DNA of 64,000 nt, taken from assembly GCA_958496175.1 (NCBI GenBank), contig OY292275.1, forward strand, positions 52,343,701 to 52,407,700, in the 5' to 3' direction. Shown in pieces: positions 22,740 through 34,545 of the stretch. Positions within the stretch are counted from its first letter, which is position 1. Every line of letters starts with the position of its first letter. The translations under genes were made by a program, and so were the position numbers. The notes under the pieces are model-generated. The model had not been told where the DNA came from and made no database searches. It saw nothing but the letters and a program-made list of their open reading frames with translations. This stretch comes from Sisyra terminalis (taxonomy: Eukaryota; Arthropoda; Insecta; Neuroptera; Sisyridae).

Positions 22740-24650
22740 GGCACTGTGTGAATGTAAAAGCCTCACTTTTATGTTGCGGTATTTTTGAAAGTATCAGAAT
22801 TATTTAAAATTTCTATAAAAACTCGAAAATGAGTATACTTACGACAGTTATCACAAAAGCAAACTTTACATAGAAAGAAGGTATTTTTTTATTGTTTTTG
22901 TGGCTAATTAACCAGAAAATCATAAAATAAACTTTAGGACAAGGAATAATTTTTTTTTGTAGAGCCGTGTTATTCTTTTTTACCAAAAAAAAAATGCATT
23001 CTTATTTTTTCATACGATACTTGAATAATTTGCCAAAGAAAAGCCACTCATTAAAATATAATTTATTTTTTTTCCTTTTGACTGCACATTAAATATTTGT
23101 TGGCTTTTAACTTTCAACTAGCACAATCAAATGCCAACATAAATATATACCCCAAAATGAACAAAAGACCTAAATTAATAATTAATCATTGTAAATCATC
23201 AACCAAATAAAATCTGCAAGACGTGAGTGAATTTTAATGAATGGTACGGTTAATGAAAACAAAAAACAACATGCGACCTTATTTCCTTATAAAAACAAAA
23301 CAATACGAAGCAGCTTATCCATCCGTATAAAGCGCTTTCATTGAGAAGTTTTGTCAGAAAAGCATTTCATTTAATTAAATGTAATTAAATAGAGACGTTT
23401 CCTATATTTTAAATCATCTAATTAGTTGGAGTTCGTTCAGCTAAGTGATCCAGTGAGCCAGAAATGGCAGATAATGCTTTGAATTGGTTTTTAAACAGTA
23501 GGGTTTTTATTAATTAATTATTATTATTATTAAGTTTTCATTATTTCTTTTTGACACTTTTGGTTTTTCTCGAATAAACCATCTATCCCTTCAGACATAA
23601 AGTAAATGGCTAAAAGTCCCAAGATGAGACTAGAGAAAAGTATTATCTAAAGAAATTAACAGAAATTCATGACTCTTAAGTAAAGCTGTGATCGCAATTA
23701 CGCTCTAATCATAAAAGCTCAATGAAAATACAAAATTTATATTTTATTTTTAATAATTAAACTAATAAAAAAATAGTTAGAAATTTTAAAATCCTTAACA
23801 ACATTAAATTAAATTAAACAAAAATTTGTGGTTCTTATCATTTTTCTATTTTCCTTAGTTTAATAAAAAGGGTTCAAAAATTTTAAACGTACTACAAAGT
23901 GCATGAAACCATGTCACTTCAACCCTCATTTAATTATTCATTAACTTTTAAACAACTTAGTTTTCACATTTGTCATAATCCACCCTTTATCATAAACTGC
24001 GTTAAGAAAATGAAAATTAATTGCGGAATTTCCATTGTTTTTGATGTAAAGAATATTTTTTTTTGCTAAACTTTTGAAATTTATCTTTGAAAGTTCATTT
24101 AAAATGACGGATCTATGTATATTATGTTAAAAGTTTTATTGATACTGAGCTTTTAAAGGGGTCAAATTGAATGTCAAACTCAATTTTTCACAGCTTGAAC
24201 ATTTTTGATTGTAATTTACTTAAAATGGAATTGTTTTAAACAATTTTTGCAGTTCAAACAATTTTTTTCAGTACTTATTGATAGGTTTATGCCAAAGATT
24301 TATTAATCAACAAGTTGATATTTGAAAGAAAATATTGATTACTATCAAATCTTAACAAAAATATCATAATTTAAGAATATTAATTTTGGTTTCTGTAGTA
24401 TTACATATAATATGTGTTATACAGATAATTTAAAATAAATTTAGGATATTTAGCTCTGGTTTCAATAGGGTAAACCATGTAGTATTTTAAGTGCAAGGGG
24501 TATTAATGATTTTGCATTTTCGAAATAGGATGCTTTTCGTTTGAAAAAAAAAATGCAAATTATTGAAAACTAATTTTTAAAGTGGTAAATTTTTCACTTA
24601 AATTTATAACTTTTTAAAAATTGTGTTGAAAATTTTGTAATAAATAGACC
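22740..24650. other. AT-rich DNA without recognised features
   Basis: Nothing beyond homopolymer runs and AT-rich sequence was recognised on either strand in this stretch. Confidence 0.4.
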
Positions 24651-24654
24651 CAGT

Positions 24655-24986
24655 TCGTAGAACAATTTTTTGGAACTGGATCGTCAATAGATTTTTTTCA
24701 TTAAAGGATAAAGCAACCGGTTTCCGCTCCTGTGTTTGGGATGCATCCTCAAAGAATTATTGTTTGGTGTGGTTTTATGGTACAGTGGCATCATTAAACC
24801 ATTTTTCTTTGAAAATGAGGAAGAATCGGCCGTAACCGTCAATGGTTTACGTTATTGTGCTATGCCCAGCAAATTTTATTTTTAAAAATTGAAGAATATG
24901 ATTTAGATGATATTTGGTTTCAACAAGACCACATAATTTTCCCCACAAGCCAAGAAGCAATTAATCTTTTGGATACTATTTTCTAA
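24655..24986 (+). pseudogene. Mariner-like transposase relic
   Basis: Plus-strand translation across frameshifts gives MHPQRIIVWCGF, then FFFENEEESAVTVNGLRY and KIEEYDLDDIWFQQD. These match the central catalytic part of IS630/mariner transposases, where HPQ+.TVWCG is followed by FFFEN....VTVNG.RY and WFQQDGA. The second catalytic aspartate (FQQD) is present; the usual DGATCHTA reads DHIIFPTS. The N-terminal DNA-binding half and the last catalytic region are not visible, and no TIRs were found. A second relic of what looks like the same family is at 57640-58100. Confidence 0.75.
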
Positions 24987-25063
24987 ATTCGCATAATTAG
25001 CCGAAATTTAAAACTCATTTGATCATCCAGAATATTTTTATTTACAAATAGAAAACTTAAATA

Positions 25064-25637
25064 GATTGATAAAATATTCAGAGGACTAGGATCAAAAATA
25101 ATCGTTTAAAACTTTATTTATTACATGCGACGTTTTGGCTCCCTTATTGAGTCTTTCTCAGGCGTTCGTAAAAAAATCGTTTTAACTTTGTTAATAATTA
25201 TCGTTGTTATAATTCATTTTTATTGACACGGTACAGTTGGTAAAAACAATAATAAAACTTCTAAGATATATACAAATTTTAATAAAAAATAAATAATTTT
25301 TCGATGAAAAATAATAAAATAAAAAATTCAAAACTAGTGTAAATTTTTAACTGAATTTTTTAATTACTATTTTTATTGATTTTTTTTTTTTTTTTGAAAT
25401 TTTTTTATATCTCTTGGAAGTTTTATTATTGTTTTTACCAACTGTACCGTGTCTACAAAAATGAATTATGACAACGATAATTATTAACAAAGTTAAAACG
25501 ATTTTTTACGAACGCCTGAGGAAGGCTCAATATGGAAGCCGAAACATCGCATGTAATAAATAAAATTTAAACCGATTATTTTGATCCTAGTCCTTTGAAT
25601 ATTTTATTAATCTATTATCATCGATAGTCTAAAATTT
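25064..25637. mobile_element. Foldback family F, copy 1
   Basis: Arms of about 200 bp: ATTCAGAGGACTAGGATCAA at the left returns as TTGATCCTAGTCCTTTGAAT at the right. Inner arms share GGTACAGTTGGTAAAAACAA. TTAAATA immediately flanks both sides (25057-25063 and 25638-25644), giving a TSD. Each arm holds a CTGAGRA...GAAAC hairpin module (minus 25132-25161, degenerate; plus 25516-25545). The right end has an extra ATTATCATCGAT tail, as does the other end of copy 3, so the ends are asymmetric. Confidence 0.85.
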
Positions 25638-26740
25638 TTAAATAAGGGAATCTTAAATATTTCATAAAAAATTCACCATGTAAAAAGAATAATTATTAAT
25701 CTTTATTTTATAGTCTAAGAAAATTGTAAATAGTAATGAACTTTTCCATAAGGATCCAATGTTAAATGATAATGATATACTGGCCAAGGAACTGAAAAGA
25801 GCTAAATCTACACTAAGTACAATATTAACTACAAAACTACCTAGGGATATATAATTTCTATCAGAAACTTCTATTATTTCTCCCTATACAATTAAATAAT
25901 ACGATAACAGAAGAAAAACAACATGAAATTGTATTTAGCTTTTGAATTATTGGTCTATGAAAAAAATCTAATAAAATCATATTTGTGAATGTGATAACAC
26001 AAAGTCTCAATGAAATGAAGGAAAATTATTTTAAGTTTTTCTCCGAAATTTAAATTGCTGATAGTTTTAATTCATAATTACAGTTATCCTAATAAACTCA
26101 CCCCTATTAAAGCACCACATATTTATGCTTCAAAATTCATACTATAAATATCAAAACGATAAAGTTTCGAAAAAAGAAATCGGATAGGAATCTATAGTAG
26201 AATTAAATTCTGGGAATAAAGCGTCGAAAGTGTGGAAAACCATCAAATTTATGAAAATAAACAAATATAAAGATAACTAAATCTTAGAAATCTAAGAAAT
26301 GCGTCCTCTTCTTCCTATAAATAGCAAAAAATCTGCAATATTTGGTAAATAATCCAACAAAACAATAGATATTTATTTCAGTGTTACCTACATCTTACAT
26401 TCTTCTTTAAAATTCTTCAAATTACCATTAACACGTCTGTAGAGTTGATTTTATTGAAATATATTCAACGTGCCTTATTGTCTGAAAATGTTAATGCATG
26501 TCAAATAAAAAACCCACTTTTTAAGTAGACAAAAGAGGCTCTAAGTTGGTGGCCTATATTCAAATAACAATCGAAATAACTCTTAAATGAGTTTTGTAAT
26601 TAATGTTGTTTCCACTTCAAATCAGAACATAAAAAACCTTTAGGCTATTTAGCTACTTTTATTCTAATAAAGGTATTACAAACTCTGATTTACTTAATAT
26701 CTTGTCTTCGTTATGTAAAATAAAATTGTTAAATTGAAAA

Positions 26741-27090
26741 ATAGAAGCTGTTAGATATTTGGGTGTGCTGTTTAATGGCAGGATGTCCTGTTTCGATCAT
26801 GTAAACGAAAAGCTCTGGCAAACAAGCACCTGATTAACCCAGCTATATCCGCTGTTAAACACAAAATCAAGCTTTTACATTAAATGCTCTTTACTGTTAC
26901 ACAGGGCAATGATTAGACTTATTTTCACGTATGCATATCCTGCTAGACTAAATGCGTGGAAAATAAGGGTCAATAATCTGGAGGTATTCCAAAAAAGGTT
27001 CACAAAATCGTTTTTCATGTTTATGATATGAAACGACCACAATGACAGAACTATGAGTTCCGGGATTAGAAAACATTAAGTGTAAAGGTA
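26741..27090 (+). pseudogene. Jockey-like LINE reverse transcriptase C-terminal relic
   Basis: Plus-strand frames give EAVRYLGVLFNGRMS, then LTQLYPLLN and HRAMIRLIFTYAYPARLNAW, then NNLEVFQKRF. This order (VKYLGV.LD.+L, LYPLL, KLLLYKA.IRPILTYACPVW, +LQVFQNK) is characteristic of the segment after the RT domain of Jockey-clade retrotransposons. One frameshift near 26815 and stops later make it non-functional. Weak matches upstream (KVWKTIKFMK near 26230) suggest the element began before 26200, but I could not follow it continuously and do not annotate that part. Confidence 0.7.
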
Positions 27091-27222
27091 CTTCACTGAT
27101 TCAACTTGAAATATTATCATTTTTTTTATTGTTAAATTATTTTAAAGAACAGCAAATTGATAATATAGAAAATTAATACATTTTACTAATATCGTAGAAG
27201 TTGCCAATTTTTTTATTGAAGA

Positions 27223-28157
27223 ATAGCTGATTCCCGCAATTTCGTCTGCGTAACGTAGGTGTAGATTATGTTTTCTTTTCAAATTTGCCATTTGTAGTGG
27301 TATATGAAATTTTTTATTTTTTTACGAAAAACATAATCATACTTAAAAAAACTATTTTATCTACTTTAAAAAGACACATTTAATAAACTGTTGCAAAGAA
27401 TAAAATTGTTCTATGTAATAATCAATTAATTTTCAAAAAATATTTATAAATATCTAAAAAGAGTATGTCTATTGCGTATAGCTACGGTAGGTATACCTAC
27501 CGTAGACCAAATAATCTGTAAATCAATCAGCATCTATACATAAATAAAAAATATCGCCAAGTTCAATAAAGTTGGTCTTAATTATAAGTAAAATGGGGTG
27601 ACCATGCGACATTTTTCAAATAACTTATATTTTTAAACTTGTGATATCTTTTGAATGGAATATTCAAATTGAATAACTGAAAAAGTTATATAATAGTATT
27701 GAAGCAAACTTAAATATTAAGCCATTTATTTTGATAAGGAATAATCCCAAAGTATAAATAAAAGAGCTTTTATAACGGTGGCATTTATATATATTTTTTA
27801 AAATGAAAAAACACTTATTGCGACATAACTATAATAGTTAGACATATACTGTCGCTCTATTTTTTGTAGATAATGATATGTTCTGCAAAATCGTACTTTA
27901 ATATTTTGTTCTATAACCAATAGTTTTCGCAGCGCACGCGATAAAAGAATGTTTTTTGGTAATTTTTTCAGACCTTGGGTTACATTATTGGAGTTTTAGT
28001 ATGGATCCCTAACTTTTTTGAAAATTTAATATAGCCTATGTTCACCGAAAATAGTGTAGCCTCCCAACAGTGAAAGAATTTTTCAAATCGGTCAAGTAGT
28101 TTCGTAGTCTATTCAAAGCAAACAAACAATCAAATTTTTCATCTTTATAATATTAGA
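27223..28157 (-). mobile_element. Helitron-like element, minus strand
   Basis: Read on the minus strand, it begins TCTAATATTATAAAGATGAA after an A, a classic insect Helitron 5' end. GTTTGTTTGCTTTGAA and GACCGATTTGAAAAATTC, also typical, follow. It ends in ACGCAGACGAAATTGCGGG, AATCAGCTAT before a T. The terminus is CTAT rather than CTAG, as in the Helitron at 3271-4808, with which it shares the last ~200 bp. No Rep/helicase frame is present, so it is non-autonomous. Confidence 0.8.
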
Positions 28158-31100
28158 TGAAGATGATTAAGCTGGTAATAAACAATTGAAATGATAAAGT
28201 GAAAACATCAAAGAAATTATATTTATCCAAAACATCATGCCTTTTAATATGTGTATTAATATTACTGAACCAACTTATGTGAGAAATAAAATGCCATTGA
28301 ACACCAAAAATGAATACAATTAAAGGTTTTTTGTTTTTTTTTGGAATAAAACGGCGTTATTTGTGATGGAAGAAATTCTTTATTAAAAACCATATAAAAT
28401 AATACTTTTTAGACTATAAAAGATCCTCTTCAAATATGTCGTAAATTGAAATTTTCCTCAAAGTAGTATTAAATTTATTGAATACTATCTTTTCTTCCAC
28501 ACATTAAATTAATTGCCTTAGATTATAATTGAAAACGTTAATATTATTAATTACACTTCATATTTTCGTAAAATGAATTGATAAAAGCGAAAAGTCATCA
28601 GAGTGAAATTCAGTATAATAGAATAAATAAGAGTAGGCAATTATTTGAAAAGCATATCTAAACCAAAAGAGACAATGAGCCAGCTTTTGACAAACTTGAA
28701 ATCATTCTCAACAAACTACAAAGAGTGGTGCCTCTTATCTAACTCAGTAAATTCCAAGTCTTTAATTAACAAGAATATTTTAGCGAGACCGGTATACCTG
28801 AAGATTGTTAAAATAAAACACAAATTATTAATTTTCCCCTATCTTTTTCTATGAACGTTGTCGGCAAAATGTGTTCAACTTTAATACCCTCTGTAAGTAC
28901 GCAAGTTAACTGGAATTAACAGATACTGAACTGATTATAAAATTTGTTTTACAATAATTAGCTTTTTCTCTACTTACTTGAAACGCTTTTTTTCTATTTA
29001 TTTAACAAAAAAACAAGCTTCGAGTCTTAACTGAAATAATATAATTTCTACTCAAACTTTTGCTTAAAATTTATAGCCAGATATTCTTTAATTTTGAATT
29101 TGGGATTAAACCTTTAATCTGGGTTAAAAAAACCCTTTTAAAGATTAAGTTTTAATGCCTTTTTTTATGCTTGATTCCCAGAGTCAATAAATCAATTAAA
29201 AGATTTTCCGGGACTAATACATATGAAACAATAAAGTGGCAAAATTATTTGTCTAGCACATAAGAAAACTTCAATATAAGAATTTTTGGCAATGGTATTT
29301 GCAGATGAGATTTTCCATGCACGTTTGCACATATTTCAGAAATTTTATACTCATAGCTTTGCTCATGTACATATGTACTTATGAGTATGCTGATAAAGAA
29401 ATTGCAAAAGGAATGAATGAAATACGAAGGAAATAAATATTTTCAACGTTATTATATTTTACCTTTGGAAAATAAAGTATGTTGAGTTTCTTATTTCTTT
29501 GTAGTTTAAATGATTATTAAGTTTTATTCTCAGAACGAATTATTTCTAAAATATATTTTGGATCAACTTACATTGTAGTTGAAGTTTCTATTGATCTTTC
29601 AGCAAAACAATGAATGTTTTAAGTTGATAATATTCTACATATGCTTTGAACGCATTACAGTGGAAATACAATATTTTTCTGCCAACTTATTTCTTCAATT
29701 TCAGTAAAAGTAATTTTATATTATTTTCTTTATGTAAAAAAATAACGTTCTGAAAGAATTTGTTGTATTATTTAAATTGCAAATGAAAATTTAATGCCAA
29801 CATATACACAACACATTGTTTCCTGATTAAATTTAGAAAATTTGTACGGCAAAACAATAAATAACAATAAATTACCAGGACAATCAATGGTTTGGCTAAA
29901 AGACTTATTGAATATTGGTTTAGATATATTCTGACAATTAATTCAAATGGGAGGGAAAATATTTTCCAAATCTTTGGGTAGCATGTTATAGAACTGTGGG
30001 GTGAAAACTAAGAGATATCTAATAATATAATAAATAACCAAAAAATTTTCTCACACCTTTATTATTTCAACGAAAGATTTTTCCAGCTTCCATGCAAAAT
30101 TGAAAACAATATATTGCAAAACTATATCAGCGGTTTCTTTTATACTATAATAGTAGCGGTGTAATGTTGGTACCTACACATGTTTATATTTTCTATAACA
30201 AGGAAAAGTATCACGAAAACCCTTTCTAGAACATAAAATAACAAAGTTTATAATAAAAGAACTTCGTTGATTACATCTGATGATAGTCCTCGTGTATTTT
30301 TAGAGTGAATGTAATCCTCCTAAGTGTTAACTTTCTTGCTACCTTAGTTTGCAATGAACCCTAGATATATGTCAACCACGTTCATTATTAAAAAAGTTTT
30401 CGTTGAAAATAAAATGAAAATAAAAACGAAAACTTATATCTCATATTACATATTTTGTTTGGTAAATGATTTGAATTATCTATTGGCATTTTTATGTGGA
30501 AAAATAAACGTACATAAATCAAATACTTTTTCAAACCATTTCAGAGCCAATTATTTGTGTTATTTTGTAAGCTTCTATATTTAAAAACTAATTCCATCAT
30601 ATTTTATTCATGATTTTAATCGTAATTAATTCATGTTTAAACTCATTTACAAAACCGCTTCACCCATAATTTAAAACAAAATTGTCATTGATTTTAATGA
30701 ATACCAAATATTTACCAAATACCTACTGTCTGCACTCTACCATTAGTTGAACTATATTTCGTCATTTTTTTTTTTCATATTTTTCCTTTTCCCCTGTAAT
30801 AATATGTTTTCGTTTAAGATCTAATAAAGAACCCAGTTGGTTTATTTCAAAATCAATACTTTCTTCTTGAAAATCGGAAAATGAAACTTGTTCCAAATAA
30901 AAATACAGTTGAAATGGTTTGGTCATTTATAAATCTTGTTCAAAAAATAATAATTTTTATAAAATTCAGAAAACCATATGGTATCAACTGCAATCACCAT
31001 TATTATGTACTAGAAAATAAAGCGATATCATTTATTTGGTTGATTTTATTGTAATAGTGCTATAAAATTAAACCTTTTTGGCTTGAACAGTTCTTGGCTC

Positions 31101-32230
31101 TTGCACTATTTGTTATTAAACATGACATAAGTTGATGGTTTATGAAATCAAAAGACATTCAAGGATTTTGTTTGTTATAATATTTATTTTAATGAACTGC
31201 TTATTTCAAAATATGCATTATAAAGATAATTCTTAATAATTTTTAATTATTATGGGTGCCATTTTCTTTGGATTAATTTCATAAAATCGCTTGGATATAA
31301 TTATAAAACGTAAGCAATACTTATACTGTTTATTTTACCAAACGCTTTTAATTCGACAACACATACTTGATTTTTAATGGAGCGTAATATTCAAATTGTA
31401 CAAGAAATTGTTTATTGCAGTTTTATCTTTGAATGTACCTGCAATTTATTTTTGTTCTGTTGAATTGAAGAATCCAAGCTATATGTATAGTAAAATATTT
31501 CTTTTGTAGAAAAGTTGGAACCATAAAGTTTATCTGCACTCTATTCTGGACCATTTAGCACAGTCCCTCCATTTGGCAATAGCTGATTTTATCATAATAA
31601 GTAACTTTAACTGTACGTCATACACAAGACCACAGTGTGGATTTTACAGTAAAACATTACCATTTTTATTTCAATTGAATTCTGAAAAATTGATATTTTC
31701 GGTCAAATTAATAGACACTCGGCTTCTCTTGGAAAACAATTGGGAGATATAGAAAAAGAACACTAAATTTGAGAAAAAATTAAAAAAGAAATAAAAATAG
31801 ACAGTTCCTTTTGATAGTGTGATTTCTTCATTATAATTATTGGAGTTATAATTAATTCTAAACTCTCAAATGAAAATCCCATTTAGTTAATATCCAATCT
31901 TTAAATTATCGATTTGAAATCATTTAACGCGAATCAATAATAAATTGGTCAGATTTTTATCACTTAACATCTATGTGCGATTATTTTATTGTAATTTTGT
32001 TGGAGTTTTCATTAAAGTTCTCTACTATTAATTTGATCAAGTGCCAACATGTATTATTCAACAATTACTCTAGTTAATAGTAACTGATTATTGTTTAATT
32101 TAAAATGTTTCGGTTATTAGCCTGGAGAAGAATCGTTGTCTTCCTTCCTGTAACTATTTTCTCTATTTGCATTTCTTTTGTATTTGTACCAGTACCTAAC
32201 GGATACTCCAATTTCCCTCTTGATTAAATC
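28158..32230. other. AT-rich DNA without recognised features
   Basis: Four kilobases in which I see no convincing protein, TIR pair or RNA gene. Two ORFs of 69 and 76 codons (28645-28854, 30354-30584) have AT-driven composition and no motif. An older unrecognised repeat could be present. Confidence 0.4.
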
Positions 32231-32234
32231 CTTC

Positions 32235-32440
32235 TTTCAAGTACTGTCTGGTGGAAGTACCCCAGTAGGGTTTCCCAAATTGTGGAAAATTATTTTTCGT
32301 TTTACTAGGTTTAACATTTCAAACCGCCTACGGTGGGAAATGTGATCCATATAGTTAAGTCTGTTAGATGCTTTTTTGCCACCATATCTACAATTATTTT
32401 TTTTCGATAATACTTCTACATTTATGACGTAATCCATTCA
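32235..32440 (-). pseudogene. LINE C-terminal tail fragment
   Basis: Minus-strand residues KKASNRLNYMDHISHRRRFE followed by MLNLVKRKI resemble the C-terminal KRKLQYLGHIMR..RYELLQLIIQGKI block of LINE proteins of insects. The following frame is lost. The block is short and the similarity partial, so the call is tentative. It lies 250 bp beyond a second LINE end on the same strand. Confidence 0.4.
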
Positions 32441-32689
32441 TTTTAGTTTCTTCAGCTTTCTCCAGAAGTAAATTGGAAAGCTCTAAAAAGACTCAATTTT
32501 TTGCTTTTTAAAAGTTTCTATTTATTATCAATGGAAATCAACCTTACCCACATAACTATGCAACGACTTGGCTTAAAATGTCAGGATACGAATACTCATT
32601 GTATTTTATCAAAGCCATATTTTTAAAATTCGCGCTTTATTGACTCCATCGATTAAGTGAGAAAAAAAATACAAATTTTTTCTCTCAAA

Positions 32690-33420
32690 TTTTGGTGAGG
32701 ATAGTGGACACTTTTAGCTGTTCTCTCTTTTTTTCTTATGGTCTTTCAACCCTATGGGTTTGGTGATATCATCTTCCATGTTTCTCCGTCCTGTGCTAGC
32801 TTTCACTATGGTTGCCTTCCACTTTCCTTTCAACTATAAGTAGTTCCATATCTTTAGTTCCTTACCATATGCCCAAAGTACGGAAAGTATGGCTTCTTTA
32901 TTCAACTTATGAGTTTATGGTGCATGTTTAGTTCTTCTTAGAGGGATTTGTTAGTTCTTTTCTTCGTCCATGGGACTATTTGTATGCGTTTTTTACCCCT
33001 TAGTTCAAAGACTTCAATCTTTTACTTGTAGGTGTTTTAGGAACCAAGATTCCTGGTTTTTGTGTCACTTTCAAAAATCAGCGCATTAGTTATTTTTACT
33101 TTATTGTTTTTCCTCATGTATCTTTCCTTATTTATGTCAGCTTCGCCATCGTTGATTTGGATATTGCTATACGCTGTTTGCCTTCTTCATTGCATCCTCC
33201 TGTGTTAAGGACTAGTGTCCCTAGGTATATAATATTTGGGACTTCTTTGCATCCATTTTTTTTTTGATTACTGGTGAATTATAATTTTCTCCGTCAACAA
33301 TTATTGTTTTCGTTTGTGTTTTGTTAATTTTCTGGTCATACTGTTCGCTGAAGTTGGTAAACCTACTAATGGGTGTCATTGGTATATCGTAAGTTGTTTT
33401 TTTTTTTACCGTCAAGGGAA
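32690..33420 (-). pseudogene. RTE-like LINE C-terminal relic
   Basis: On the minus strand, reading down from 33415, NMTVKKKT-like residues and a GENYN block precede VPNIIYLGTLVLNTGGCNEE and GKQRIAISKSTMAKLT. This last is very close to the YLGTLVTNTGGCSEEIKRRIAIA block of RTE-type insect LINEs. Further down PYFPYFGHMVRN and TWKMISPNP match the FFGHIVR and RW.D.I blocks of the C-terminus. Multiple stops and frameshifts are present. RT-domain sequence from the same type of element is at 34190-34545; between them lie a foldback insertion and poorly matching sequence. Confidence 0.7.
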
Positions 33421-33797
33421 ATTCCCAAAGAACTATTAGAATACACTACACTAGTAATAGGACTATCATGTAAGTGGACGATAAGGTTCGATAACAAGAG
33501 AAAAAATTATAACGGGCCTCTCTATCCTTGTTTTGGGTGTGACTTGCTGTGCTACGTTTCTCAAACGAATTCGATAGTAATTTACATATCATACACTTTC
33601 TTTGAATATTGAAACATTTTTCAAATTGTTTCTTAAAACAAATAATTAATGAATAACAATTTGTCAATTAATAAACGCGAGCATGTTAAAACCATCCATG
33701 TATTCATCTATTCATCCATCCATGTTAAAACTGTCCATAAAGTAAGACTCATAGAATGTATAACTTAAAGATGATAAAACTCAGAACTCTGATTTTT

Positions 33798-34030
33798 ATT
33801 AAATTAAAGAAAAATCTTAGGTTTTCTTAAGATTTGTTAGGGCCTTATTTTTCAAATTGGTGACGTTTCGTTACTTATCGCAACTTCATCAGCCGTCTTG
33901 AACCACACTGAAATGTTTTTGGGATCCAAGACACCTGATTAAGTTGTGATAAGCAACGAAACGTCGCCAATTTGGAAAATAAAACATCTAATAAATCTTA
34001 AAAAACCTGAGTTTTAGTCTTTAATTTAAA
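33798..34030. mobile_element. Foldback element inside LINE relics
   Basis: Arms of about 100 bp: TCAAATTGGTGACGTTTCGT (33852) returns as ACGAAACGTCGCCAATTTGG. Outer arms share ATTAAAGA/TCTTTAAT. Both arms carry a CTGATKA-A-stem-loop-GAAACG module (minus 33865-33892, plus 33935-33962). Stem strands differ between arms (GTTGC/GTAAC versus GTTGT/GCAAC) yet pair in both if G-U is allowed. No TSD was determined. Confidence 0.75.
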
Positions 34031-34189
34031 TAGCTAATGACAATGCGGAAGTGATGCTATCCAATTGTTAAGAACTTTTAATGCGTAATCGAGGCTAAAA
34101 AGAGAAAGAAAGACCCGTTGAAAATTGGTCTCTTTTTATCGAGTTAACGCAAATCTTGCCTACTTTCACAATATTCTGTATTCTAATGG

Positions 34190-34545
34190 AAATGTAATCT
34201 TTCTATTGATTCCATTGATCCTCATCATATATTTGTTGTAGATATTGTAAAGGATAAGTGAAAGTTTATAACCCTATCTTCTCTTGCTCCTAGTTGTAAT
34301 TCTTTGGAAACTTTGTTTCCAATTCTAACTCAGGCTTATTTTATCGAAATAGTTACTTGATTAGGATTAGGTGTATAAGTTGTACTGGAATGTTCATCTA
34401 TTTTATGATATCCCTTAAAAGCTCCCATTATACGCAGTTGAAAGCTTTTGAGTAGTCTAAGAATGTGGGATACGCTTTTATTGAATTCTATTGCCTTTTC
34501 TATGATTTTCCGAATATTTTCCATTTGATTTCATTTAAAATGTTA
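34190..34545 (-). pseudogene. LINE reverse transcriptase fragment
   Basis: Minus-strand frame MENIRKIIEKAIEFNKSVSH followed by LRLLKSF matches the RT segment (I+RQIIEKA.EFN..+Y..F+DY.KAFD) around the first catalytic aspartate of RTE-like LINEs; that aspartate is lost here. The following sequence (YTPNPNQVTIS) fits the stretch before the QGD/SP block loosely. It has the same strand and correct order relative to 32690-33420, so both may be one element opened by the foldback at 33798-34030. Confidence 0.55.

Noticed and set aside
26150..26740. Upstream continuation of the Jockey-like LINE
   Set aside because: A few block-like matches (KVWKTIKFMK) but no continuous order of RT motifs could be followed.
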